Below, piece by piece: positions 35,798 through 47,361 of a stretch of 64,000 bases of DNA; position 1 is the first letter of the stretch; each line of letters opens with the position of its first letter. Origin of the DNA: Hypholoma sublateritium FD-334 SS-4 (taxonomy: Eukaryota > Basidiomycota > Agaricomycetes > Agaricales > Strophariaceae). Location of the stretch: NCBI GenBank assembly GCA_000827495.1, contig KN817542.1, forward strand, positions 384,487 through 448,486, read 5' to 3'. A model generated the notes under the pieces. The model saw nothing but the letters and a program-made list of their open reading frames with translations. It did not search any database and was not told the DNA's origin. The position numbers and the translations under genes are program-made.

Positions 35798-37110
35798 ATT
35801 TCAGCATATTGGACAGTATTTTTCGGAATTCGGAATTCGTACCAAGTGTATATAAGATCCAAAACGTACCACGTTTCTCAGTTCTGCTTTGAATGCTGGT
35901 AATTAAGTAGAACCTGAGTGGCAGGATTTAGCTAGGTCCTCTTAGGCGAACTTGAAGGCGAACCTTACAGTGACTCGTTGACGCGACTTTTCAAACAACC
36001 TCGTGAGTCGTGTGGTCTTGATTTGATTTGTAGTCTCAAAGAAATATACGCGGGATCTTGTGAAAAGAATATTTATCTGTGATCTTGTGCTGAGGATACG
36101 CCTGGGCAATTTTAGCAAACTTGTTTTATGCGCCACTTTTCCATAGCAGTTCAAGGTCAAGACGCAGCGCTGAGCGCCGAGCTGCGCCGAGCGATGATCG
36201 ATCCCTCCGATCAAAAATGACACGTGCTTGTGATCAAGTTCACCAATTAATTTTGTCAACGAGAAAACTTAAGCGCTCGTTACCAACTCGTTACTACTTA
36301 AAAGGAAGCGGTCAAGGCAAGTCGAGAAGATTCAAATAAAGCATAACGTCCTTGTACATATAATCAATGAGAAAGAGAGTTGTGATTATGTGAATAAGTA
36401 ATTTAAATTCTTGCATGAATTAACTACTGCTCAATATTCAGTGCTAGGTCGCAGAAAGAGACTTGAAACTGAGATCCGATATTTTTGAAAAACTTCGACC
36501 TATTTTGTGGTGTGCCAATTCTGCGCGCTCACGTAGGGCACTGGGAAGATAGTACTGGGAAGATAGTATTTCCCCCTTCAAAGACCAGCTTGGTAGTCGT
36601 GGAAGAAAATCCTGTATTGTATTGAGTCGGATTAACACGTTGAAAGCCGTTTGAAAGGCTGGACTCTAATACTATTTTTATGGTCCCACTCTGAGAGATT
36701 TTCTTAATTTACCTGTTCGTATACAAACGGTGTCGTAATGCACACCCAAAAGTGCGACGACCAGTGGAAAGGGAGATGAAGAAGTTTCCAGATAATTCAA
36801 GGATAATTTGGAGCCAATAAATATGAAAGGTGGCCACTCAATAGATCTCAGTGTGTTTAATACAAAGGTCAACCATAATTGTCTTTATGAGAACCTTGTG
36901 CTCAAAATACGAAGAAGAAAGGGGGACCCGGAGTCGGCAAACGGCGATGGTCATCCGTATCTATTATAATAAAAGCAAACGATTTTCTCCCACGGAGACA
37001 AACGTCAAAGATACCTTCCTTGAATGGTTAAAAGTCACGTTTATTTCTATATACGGCCACTTGACTGCATCTCTCTTCATCGTTTGTCGCTCCCAAGTCG
37101 CACCGTACGT
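35798..37110. other. Intergenic region without supported gene
   Basis: AT-rich, with short ORFs of no recognised family (for example 36444-36638 and 36678-36872, minus). A GAGCGCCGAGC-rich patch at 36161-36200 resembles the one at 5220-5265. Confidence 0.4.
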
Positions 37111-37650
37111 CTATACTACTGTCATACCTGCAGGCTCAGATGTTAGTATCAAACAAACCATTTCTTGGTAACTTGAATGCCTTCTAAGCATAGTACTTAC
37201 TCTCTCTATGTGACTTTGCATACGGTGTATGCCATTTTCTGCGATTTCCATCTTTGGGAAAGCCCGGAACGCGGATCGAGATGACGCTACGATGATCTTG
37301 ACTATCGGTGAATCTTCTCGAAAGTCAGGGAGTTGGGACAACTACAAGAGCTTCCCAGTGACTCATCAGTGGTAACATTCTACTGATATCTGTCTAATTC
37401 TCAAAAGTTCTCAAGTTTTCCAATTAACTGACCTGTCCCACGGTGACGGGTATAAAATCAGGAGTATTGTGCAACCATCCATACACGCTCTTGGTATACT
37501 TTCCCCAGTCAACCTGTGTCTGGCCCTAGATTTTCTTTTGTCACTTCCACTGCCCAAGGTGCTCTCTACATTTGGAACAGAATTTAATGCGCAGGCCCTT
37601 TGGACGCTCACAATATCTTGCTTTGGTCTTAGAGGATGTCTGAAAATTTA
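37111..37650 (-). pseudogene. Decayed coding remnant of unrecognised family
   Basis: Minus-strand sequence with protein-like character that cannot be joined into one frame. From the right: an acceptor then KTKARYCERPKGLRIKFCSK (with a CSKC pair) and CREHLGQWK; then VDWGKYTKSVYGWLHNTPDF followed by an in-phase donor at about 37436 and acceptor at about 37342; then LPDFREDSPIVKIIVASS and MEIAENGIHRMQSHIER, then a donor. The first and second pieces are out of frame with only about 31 bp between them, too short for an intron, and the last splice runs into a stop. This suggests a broken gene or captured fragment. It lies next to a Helitron-type 3' end (37982-38009). The family is not known to me. 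Confidence 0.35.
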
Positions 37651-37981
37651 GATTAGGGATTTTGAAAAATGCTGTTGCATCTAAAAGGGGGGCACAGGGC
37701 GTAGCTCTGCGCCCAGAGGATACTACGACTCCAGTTGTTACTGTAGATGATTTCTACAAATACAAAAAGAACAACATAGCACAGTATCCGATGAGTAAAT
37801 TGATGACCATTTAGATGACTACTCAAATTCTTGCTTTTACTTCGATTTTACTTACAATTCTGGCTACCACCTATAAATGCAACTGGGGTGCCGGCGAAGC
37901 TGGCGCCCCCTCAGAATTTAACACATTGGTATTTTAAAACTGTAAATACTAAGTACCATGGGACAGCCCTTAGCCAGGAAG

Positions 37982-38009
37982 CCCGTGCGAGGCACGGGTC
38001 AGCTTCTAG
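37982..38009 (+). mobile_element. Helitron-type 3' terminus
   Basis: A hairpin CCCGTGCGAGGCACGGG (37982-37998) is followed by 7 bases and CTAG (38006-38009), then T. Helitrons end with a GC-rich hairpin a few bases before CTRR and insert before T, which this matches. The element would lie to the left; the 5' TC end was not identified, and no helicase is coded here, so it would be non-autonomous or truncated. Two more GC-rich hairpins (37693-37712 and 37887-37912) lie inside the same stretch. Confidence 0.45.
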
Positions 38010-38926
38010 TTTGTGATAATAATTTACTCCGAAAATATGTAATAACGGAAATATCCTGGCGGCCAGCTGTGCGCAGTGAGGCTGAGAACCTGTCAACCTT
38101 GTCCACCACATTCTTTCATCCCCTCATTGTTGTTGCCACTGTCGAGCACCGTAACCTCAACCCTCTTATTCGCAATCGCCCAACGGCGAAAGACACCCCC
38201 ATCTCAGCATAATTTCGCACATTGCATGAATTTGCATCGTTTGATCTCTCTGTGATCGTTGGAATCGTCGGACAGAATTGGGAGGAGAAGGTGTGCGCTC
38301 TTGACCATGATACTTCACTTCTCCTTCTTGTGTGGCTCCTGGTAGTCGATGGGACAGTCGAGGTCGTGTGGCGGTATTGCCGACGACTGACTCCCTTTCA
38401 TGATTCATTTCCCTCAGCCATTGACTACAAGCAAAGCTTCGTCCACCTCACACCACTTCCAGAGATGTCATGACTGACAGAGGGCTCACTCGCCGAGGCT
38501 TGACCCAGAATGTTGTGATTTCTTCCACATAATCTCCTTGTTCTTTGTCGACGGGGACACGTCACCCTTCCGCGTTGTTCCTAGCTCCGTCACCCATGGG
38601 TTATTCTCGTAACAACCAAAAGACTTTCCATGACCAGAATCTGGAATTGCTAAACGGAGCGGTTTTCGCAAGGGTCTGCAGTCTGCTAGACCCTGCGTTA
38701 TATATACGGAATATCACGTTTACGGACTTACGATTTGTGTTGTGTATATTAGCTTATCGTGTCTTTTTGTCTTTCTCCTGTCCCGCGTTTCCTCAATGCG
38801 TTGCTGACATGTTTTCCATCGTAGGGAGTTGTCTACGACTTATTATCATCAAAACATTGGGAAGAATAGACGTACTTCATAGGTGTCATCGGCGCTGCGA
38901 AGGTACCACCTTGACCTCAGCAAATC
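38010..38926. other. Upstream region of the large RD-rich protein gene
   Basis: 917 bp. Leader and promoter of the next gene are likely in the right half. Short ORFs have no recognised domain. Confidence 0.4.
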
Positions 38927-41498
38927 ATGTATCGGGGGACGCCGTCGCCTATCTTTGACGTCCCCGAATTCCCTGCCCTCCGCCGAGTAAAGCCCCTTCC
39001 AAAACGGCGGAGGATGTCAGGACACGACGATCTGCACTCTATGGCGATGCAAGGAGCCTCAGCACTCTTGCAACAAAGTGCAGCGGCTGCCTTTCTGCAA
39101 CATCAGCAACAGGCGCCACCGACCACGCCTGGTCCGAACGCCACCGCGGAAGAGCTCCTTGCCCATGCTGATACGCTGTCTGCGCGGATGGCGCTGCAGA
39201 ATTATTACATGCCACTCCTAGGAGGCGTGCAGAATATGCTCGCCAATGCAAGCGAGTCCGGCGGAAATAACACCACCGCGGCTGCCGTTGCCGCAGCTGC
39301 GCTCGCTGCTGTCGCTGGAGGAGGAGGCAAGAGCGGCCATCTGTCGCTTCCGTTTTCCGATCTGGAGTCGGTGGAGTTTGGCGTGCATTTTGCGGCGGCG
39401 GCGGNNGCCGCTGCCGCCGCCGGAGTGGCGATGGGAGGCTTAGGCGGGCTGGGGATGGAGCTTGCGGGAATGAATTTAGGCATGGGTCTCCACAGCACGA
39501 CCGGATTCAGTGGAGGAGGGCGGGGCAGGGACGAGGAGGACAGACGGGGTGACGACGATTATGCAGACCGCAGGCAGCACGGACACGGAAATACGAAGAA
39601 ACGGAAGGTGCCTGCGAACTCGACTGGATCGCCGCGCGGAGGAGAGCGATCGGGCAGTCCATCGTCATACCTGGACGACGACGGCAACGAGCTGGCAGGC
39701 CCGGAAGGCGAGAGCTTTGGCCCGCAAAACGAGGAGCTCCTGCGCGAAAGGGACAGAGATCGGGAACGCGATAGAGACAGAGACCGCGACCGCGACAGGG
39801 ACCGCGACAGAGACTACGAACTAACACCGCCACTTGTATACCCACCGCCGCCGTTCCCAGGCCAGCTGGCGATGCTCGCGAACAAGCGTGGCAAGTTGAC
39901 CGCGGTGACGCTCGCCGGGCTGCAACGCAAGGAAATGCTCAAGAGCCGGAAGCGGCAGCTGGCTGCTGTGATGGGTGCGCTGTCCCATGGTGATACGCTG
40001 GCGCTGGACCAGGCGCTGTCGACGAACTATCCACTTGTCGGCGGACTGCCGGGCGCTGCGGCGGGTGGAATGAGCTCGGAGCTGAGCAGCCTGGGCCCGA
40101 GGGGCGATCTACCGGCGGTACGCAAATCGAAAAGGAGGACGGTCCGGCTGGCTCGTGCAATGAAGGTGATATTGGAGATGCCGGAGAGGAGGAATAGGCA
40201 TCCGGATGCGGTCCCTTTCCCAGAAGCGGACTTCTCGTTTATGTGTCCCAGCGGCAGTGAGTTTTTACTTGATTTCTATTTTATTATTTGCTCTGCTGGA
40301 TGTGATGGTCCTTTTTCTTACTTTTCGGATGACGGAAATATTGGGTAGGCTGCGCAATAAGCAGATGGGTGATTGGAATACTATTTCCTCATTCATACCG
40401 CTTAACTTGGGTTACAATACATTTCTCTACTTTGAGCTACATTCCCTCTTCGTTCTGCTTTTCATCATGTCATTTTCCTTGCGTGACCTCGCATCTGCGT
40501 TCTATTCGTATCTGTCTCTGATTCATCCTTTGCTCATTCTTATCCTTCCTCCATCAGCAGCCGACCGATTGATCGCTACGAAAGAGGAAGTGGCGATGCT
40601 TCGCAAACGGTTCGAAGTCGAGCTCGAGCGCCAAGCGGCAAAGGCTGCAAAGATGGCGGTTGCTGCAGCGAACAGTGGCGCGAATAAGGGCATTGCGAGG
40701 GCCACAGGAGGGAGAGGAAAGAGGGAGAGGCAGGAACGAGACAGAGAACGAGCAGAGAAGGCGCAGCAAAGGGTCAAGGCAAACACGACCGGAGATGCCA
40801 CCGGCGGCGCAGGAAAGAACCGCGGTGGCGACCAGACCCCGGAATCGGTCGAATCTCAAGCGGTCAGTGTCGACCCCGGCGCGAATGGGGCGGGCAGTGG
40901 CGGAGGGAAATCGAAGAATGGCAAGAAAAAGAAACGCTCTGCGCTCGCGAACGCGTCCAATCCACACCATCTGCGAAACTATGTTCCCTCACGACTGCCG
41001 CACTCTGTCTCGGGTGACGGCGGTACACAGGGTGCCGGCACGAACGGGAATGCAAATGCGAACAACACGATCTGGCCGCTGCCGATGCGGTTCCTGTCGA
41101 GCGAGATCCCGCCGCGCCGTCGCGGACGCGGAGCGAAGAAGGCGCCGGCGGCGACTGCTACGCCGCTCGTCCAGCTGACCTACCCTGCGGAAGAGTGGAT
41201 TTGCTCATTCTGTGAGTACGACCTGTTTTACGGCGAGGATGCGGCGTACCGGCGTGCGGTGCGCAATCGGAAGAAGATCCTGAAGCGGAGGAGGCGGGCA
41301 AGGGAGCGGGCTGCGGCTGCTGCTAGCGGAGCTGCGGCTGCGATGAAGGGGCCGCCGCCGCCGCCTCCGTCCGAGGAATACGACGACTACGATGATGATG
41401 CTGGGCCGGGCGTGGAGGATCACGGTAGTGCACCTGCCCACCGAGGTGGCAGATGGAAAGGCGGACCAGACAAGGAGGAAGCAGCGGCGTATGAATAA
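38927..41498 (+). CDS. Large low-complexity basidiomycete protein with CxxC motif
   Basis: Two long exons joined over a ~300-bp intron (about 40258-40557; donor GTGAGT, acceptor one of two neighbouring AGs). The N-terminus MYRGTPSPIFDVPEFPALRR is followed by a KRRR stretch, which looks like a nuclear signal. Then come Ala-rich helices, a KKRK signal, a run of alternating Arg-Asp dipeptides (39755-39820) and a helical segment RKEMLKSRKRQLAAVMGAL; after the intron, LIATKEEVAMLRKRFEVELERQ is a coiled coil, followed by lysine/arginine-rich disorder, then PLPMRFLSSEIPPRRRGRG and a conserved WICSFCEYDLFYGED with a CxxC pair. The tail is acidic. Two unresolved bases (39405-39406) sit in a poly-Ala tract. 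I do not recognise the family; the pattern suggests a nuclear, possibly nucleic-acid-binding protein. Confidence 0.65.
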
Positions 41499-43043
41499 GA
41501 CCACGACGGAACTACCTGAAGTAGTTGCTTATACCGCGGTTGACAATCGTCAGCCTGTTGGTTAGGTTCTTTCCGGCTTTCAAGGCTGGTTCCGGTCTTG
41601 GTTACTTTGCCCTTTCGTCAGTTGCAATTTCTTTCTTTTCCTTTTTCTCTTTTTCTACTCGTAAAATATCCTGCGTCCCGTCTTTCACCCTCATTTCCCC
41701 GTCCTCGTCGTTAGCTGCCTCATATCTCAATGTCTACATTTACCTACACCCCATTCTTGTTTCTCATTCTACATTGGTCCGTCGTCGAGCACAAGCACAG
41801 TTATCTAACACTCTAAAATCCCAGTCATGCATATAATTTTTTTAATGGACATAGAGAGGAAGGGCGGTCGGCATCTGGCGGGCCGAATCAACGCTCGCAC
41901 ATCAGTCCTGTCAAACTCGTGAATCGTCACAACTTTCCCTTTTCCCTCCAACACCTTCCCTCCCTCCTAGTCAGTGCGGTGGTGCCATATCGCGGCTCCG
42001 TACGCGTGAGATCTCCGCCCATATACCAGATACTTTGGCCCCCATCCTCCTTAGCAGCCATAGTAAAAGACACGGGTACGGCGAAATCGGTCACACTCGA
42101 GAAAAAGAAAGCCGGAGACAAGATAAAGTCGGTTGCTTTCTGAGCATCCTTCCAGCCTTATCTTTGCATAGGCCGATCCACTCTCGCGGATCACACCATC
42201 AGGTATATCTTCGTCACATTGACGCGTTTACATCTTGGGTTGGGTCAACGTCGTAGGATAAGGCAGATTGCAGGCTGCATCGTGAGTGATTCTCTCCTCG
42301 CCTTTGCAATCCCATTCTTTCTGCAGTTCGGAGCATATCACGCTTACTATCATCATCACGTCGATGGTATGAGATGGCATACATAGATCTGCTATGTCAT
42401 TTGTGATCATCTTTCGATTTTTCCATGGACATCCGACAGCATTCAGTTTGTTTCGATGAAACCGCACATTCTGGCCCATCAACTGTGTTTCGGACTGTGA
42501 AAGTGGAGATTGCTCTCCGGAAACGGTGCTCAGTCCCTGCCTCCATGGCGAGGCCATTCGCTTCTGCGAGCTGTGCGAAGTTTTGCCGGTGCCGCGACCC
42601 TGGATGCATGGGGTTGCGTTCGCATCTGTCTTCTGCTCAGCTTCTGCCCAACATTCAGGTCCCTTTTGCTCGACTTGTACAAGGATTCTTCGTTTGGACG
42701 CTTTTTGGTCCTGTGCATTTTGGTTTTTCTACCATGCACTTTTATTTTTTTTATTTTTACTCTGGTATCTCGCGCTATCGCATCACAATGTGTTTAGATT
42801 AAACTCGCTCACACGTCTTACCCTCTTCTCGTGTCAATTTAGCTTGACCTTCCCTCTCGTCGCATCTTTGTTCAGAGCCTGGCTGGCGCGTCAAGCTATT
42901 CCATCAGTTCCAGGCAACCGGCCGATTGTCTGCATCACCGTCCTCGCAGCAAGAGGGATCAAGAGTTCAGGCTTATCAACCAGCCAGTCCAAAAGCGTCA
43001 TCATCCAGAAGCCTCGTAGCACCAGTGTAGTTGGCCTGCAGCC
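41499..43043. other. Intergenic region and long GATA-factor leader
   Basis: About 1.5 kb. The right part, rich in pyrimidine tracts, likely carries the promoter and leader of the GATA gene. It contains several upstream ATGs with sizeable frames (42425, 42526), one running past the GATA start in another frame; whether they are transcribed is unknown. Confidence 0.4.
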
Positions 43044-46000
43044 ATGTCTTCCGACAGCAGATATTCGATGTATCACCACCATTCTCCGACCATAAGCACC
43101 AGTTATGACGCATACCCGCCACAGTACTCGACCGCCGCACCTCCACAGCCAGCGAGCCACAATCATGTGCAACATCCACCGCATCTGCCGCCCCCTTCTC
43201 ACCAGTCATCACATCCCCATTCACATGGTCCGCCACCACTTCAATCGTCTTCGTCTACAGCTTCCTACGAGCCCCAATCGCTGCACCAGCAGTCGCAGAT
43301 GCTGCATGCTCCATCCCTCCGACATGCGAGGTCCTCGGCTTCTTCGACCCATTCACACTCATCACACTATCCGCCGCCACCGCCAACGTCGTCGTCCTCT
43401 TCTACAGGATATGCCCACACATCCTCGGGGTACGTCAGTGCCCCGCCTCCCTCCCATTCGTCTTCTAGCCAGCCGTCGTCGAACTACAATCTGCACTCTT
43501 CCAGTCACCATTCCCATCCAAGTAGCCATCACCAACCGCTGCCACACTGGACGCCTCCCCCACCTCCTCCATCATCTACTTCTCCGGACATTCCGAACAA
43601 TAGCTGGCATTATGCATCACACGGCCATCAACCAGCTCACACTACGTCATCGAACTCGTATGGTCCTCCGCCGCCATCGTCGTCGTCTTCGACGCTCTCA
43701 GCGCATGAACATCTTCCACCTTCCTTACCGAGCTCGGCCTCGTCTCGGATGGAAAGTTCAGCCCCGCCCCCACCTTCGAGTGCATCCAGTTCTGTTGGCG
43801 TAAATTCCAGCATTTCTACGCATGGTCATCATCCACCGCTTCACAGGCTGTCGACGTCGTCGACGTCGGCCTCCGGCCCCGGAGGGTATAACGTGCCCTC
43901 TACATCCAGCTCAACCTCGAACTCTACGGCGAGGAGGTCGTTAGCAGTTCCTCTCAATATGGTCTCTTCGACGTCGTCGTCTTCAAATGACGATCGTCAC
44001 CACCACCATCCACCACAGCATGCGGGTCATCAGCAGCAGTCGCACCACCCGCCTCACGGGCACACACAGCCGCAACAGCCGCCTTCCCACCAGCATCAGC
44101 AGATGACGCCTTTACCACCCCCTCCGGCGCCATTACCAACCACGGCGTCGCCCATGCAGCTGCAGCACCATCCCCAACAAACTCAGCCAGCATATTATGG
44201 ACAGCGGTATCAGCCCCAGCAGGCCCCGCCGCCGCCGCCGCAGCAATATCAGACGCCGGCACCTCCCCAGCCGCCTGCTCAAGCTCCACCTCCACCGACG
44301 AGCTATTCACAGCAGCAACCGACACAATACCAACATTCGATTTCACAGCCTCCTCCGCCACCACCTTCCCAACCATCACAGCCGACTTATCAACAGCAAG
44401 CACCCCAGCACCGACAGCCGCAGCCTCAGTCTTCTCTACCACCGCCGTCATCACAGCAGCATCACCAACAGCAGCCGCCTCCGCCTCCACCCCCGCCGTC
44501 GCATCATCCATCTCACTTACAGCACCCATCACAGCACCCATCACAGCACCAACAACACGCGCCTCAGCACCAGTCTCCTCCCCAGCACTCATCGCAGCAA
44601 CCGAGTCACGCGCCGCATACGCAGCACCAGGCGCCATTGCCTCCGCCGCATCAGCAACAGCAGTCGGCGCATCATGGGAATCAACCGTACGCGCAACCCA
44701 CGAGCAATAAGCGCCGGCGACGCGAGGCGACTGCGACGCCGGTTCCGGCGCCTGCGTCTGTTCCGAGCATGGTGGGTCCAGGAGCGGGCCCGCCCCCACC
44801 TCCGCCTGTATCGTCTCACTCGCAATCGTCACATCCGCCGCACCAACCGCAACAATCGCACCAGCAGCATCAAACTCTGATTTCGGCCCTAGGGCCCAGT
44901 GGCATGGGTACAACCAACGGCAGCAGCAATGGCAGCAGCAATGGCAGCGTCAATTTTAGCGCGTCTGGAATGGTGGGTCCACCAGGCTCGGCGGGCGGAA
45001 TGGCACCCCTTGGGCTGGATTTCACAAAGGTGTGTCATTTGGTGGGAATGATAATTTCAGGGCATGTCGAATAACACCCTTTGCAATCGCACAGCTGCTG
45101 GATTCATATCGCGATATTCTAGATCGGGTGGACCCCAGCACGCCTGGGCCGGCTCACACCAATGGACGACCCGTGTCCTCCACGTCGTCGCCGAACGGCG
45201 CAAATGGGATATTAACACCAGAGGCCATGGATCGCATGCTGCAGAATGCGACGTACGGCGTGCAGATGCTCGGTGCCGCGCTGCGCCATACGCAGTCCGG
45301 TCCCAACGTCAGCATGTCGCAGTCTGGCCCAGGTGCAAGCCACAATGGCAGCCTTGGGGCGCCTGGCACGAGCACGAATTCCCTGGCGATGGCAAACACG
45401 ATGCCGCCTGCACCGCCGTCCACGGCGGGGTCTTCGTCATCCTCAACGGGCTCAAATTATCAGCACGGGCACACGAGCAACGCACACGCGCTCCACTCTA
45501 ACTCGACGTCGCCCAAGTTGGACTCGAAAGAGGACATGCGCATGATCGAAGACCCACCGACCGCGGCACGCGGGGTGAAGCTTGAGAACGCGCCAGCGAA
45601 GCCGGTTAAGGATAGTACGAACGGGTCTGCTGGGACGGGGGCGTCGACCAACGACCGGGTAAAACGTCAGGTATGTGAGCCCCTTACGTGACCGTGTATG
45701 CGTTGCCGGGCTGTCCGTCGAGGTGTGGCTGCTGCGGCTTCTTGTTTACCATGTGGGCCGTGGCATCTGCGGTGTCTGCTTCATTTAGCACGCAGAAGGC
45801 ACTCGACGTGTCATAAGCACCGCCTCATCATCTTCTCGACGTACCCTCCTTGGTGTCCGGCACGAGAGCAATTTTTGGTTACTCGGAGATTCCGCCGCAT
45901 ACAACTGCTAACACATATTCTCTGCAGAAACCTGACGACGGCCCATCAGACGGCCAGACATGTTTGGGCTGTGCTGCGACTTCGACGCCCGAATGGCGCC

Positions 46001-46377
46001 GAGGGCCGATGGGTGCGCTATCTCCCCCTTCTAGCTCCTTCATCCGCTGATTCAATTGTGATGCAGGTCCGAGGACATTGTGCAACGCTTGTGGACTGGT
46101 CTATGCCAAAATGGTGCGTCCCTCTGGTTACCCTACGTCAATTCAAATTTCATGTTGTGGTTTGCAGATCAAAAAGAGGTACAAAGAAAAGGCCAACAAT
46201 CCCAAAAAGGTTTCCGGTAGCTCTGGGGCCGCAAAGCTCGGCGCTGCGGGTGCCATGACTTCAGTGCTTTCGAGCGGCGCCGGCGGCATGCTGCATGTCA
46301 TCGCGCCCAACGACTCGGAAGAGGATGGAAGTGACGATGACGACGAGTACGCCTCACCAGGCCGGCGGAGCGATTAA
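43044..46377 (+). CDS. GATA-type zinc-finger transcription factor
   Basis: Five or more exons. The first, nearly 2 kb, encodes a Ser/Pro/His/Gln-rich disordered region starting MSSDSRYSMYHHHSPT. It ends with GLDFTK and joins in phase, using the acceptor at about 45094, to LLDSYRDILDRVDPSTPGP. The next exon holds LTPEAMDRMLQNATYGVQML, a predicted helical motif. The finger is split by introns: CLGCAATSTPEWRRGPM, then GPRTLCNACGLVYAKM, then IKKRYKEKANNPKK. This is CX2C-X18-CX2C, the longer-loop fungal GATA form seen in WC-2-type proteins; no PAS domain is visible, so it is not simply WC-2. The tail is acidic (NDSEEDGSDDDDEY). It should bind GATA sequences in the nucleus; its regulon is unknown. 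Confidence 0.85.
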
Positions 46378-47361
46378 CTACCCAATTCGCGACGCCACCG
46401 TCTCGTCTAAACCCAAAATAGGACAGGTTTCCTTGGACTTTCAAAGTTTTGTACACGACCGAGCCCTCACCCTTGCGGTGATTGACTGCTCTCATATCTT
46501 GTTCGCGTGTAGCTACCCTGCTTTCCGTCCCAGCCTATATCCGTTCCGGGCTTCGCTTGTAACGCATGCGTATTATATACTAGCCCCCTCTCTTGATATC
46601 TTCGATCCTGTTGATTCCTTCTGTCTGCTGTACTTGGGGCGCGCGCTTGCGTGAGGTTTTTTTTCTGTTTTTTTTTCTTTCTTGCTACCACATAGAGTTC
46701 TGTCTCTTCACAATCTTTCGACCCTCTATATCTCTTTCCTTCACACCTATATTTATCAACTTTGAATTCTGATTTTTCATCGTTCCTTGGTGCTTTCTTG
46801 CTTGGGTAATGTATGTACCGTACATCACGTTGTATGCACATGTGCTGTCAAATTGACGGGCGACGCTTGCGCCCAATTGTCATACTTATTCTTGCTTCGA
46901 AACGTGTTTCCAGAAAGAGTGGACTCTGAGATATGCATACATAAGCCTGGTCTTCTTGCCTCAGGAGCGGCCCCTTGCCGTGGAAAGCGCATGTTGTGTG
47001 TTCATAAGTGGTTGGCTAAATGTACAGCGGGTTCTTGATCGCACATTCTGGATGGATTCGTGTTCAGTGAGATACTTATTTCATATATCTAACTCGGAAG
47101 CTGTAGTCAAATCTAAAGCATCTAAGGCATTAAGCATACCAATTGGTACTAAGTAGAGACCCTTTGCGAAGCATTAGTCAGTAAACCCGATATTCATTTG
47201 AATTATTTGAGAAACCAAATATGTTTGTTGGATATTTTCACAGGCGCTTATGTGCCGGATCAGATTGCCGAGGCTTCGAGCTCACAGCATATTTACGTAA
47301 GTTTGAACCAACTATGCTGAGCTCAAGTTGACCTCGACGGGTCCAACCTTTTGCAACCGCC
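46378..47361. other. Intergenic spacer
   Basis: 984 bp. Its left part is T-rich and pyrimidine-rich, likely the GATA 3' untranslated region. No gene is supported. Confidence 0.45.

Noticed and set aside
43954..44913. 319-codon alanine-rich minus-strand ORF
   Set aside because: It is the antisense of the CAG/CCN-rich GATA-factor exon; repetitive codons keep the opposite frame open.
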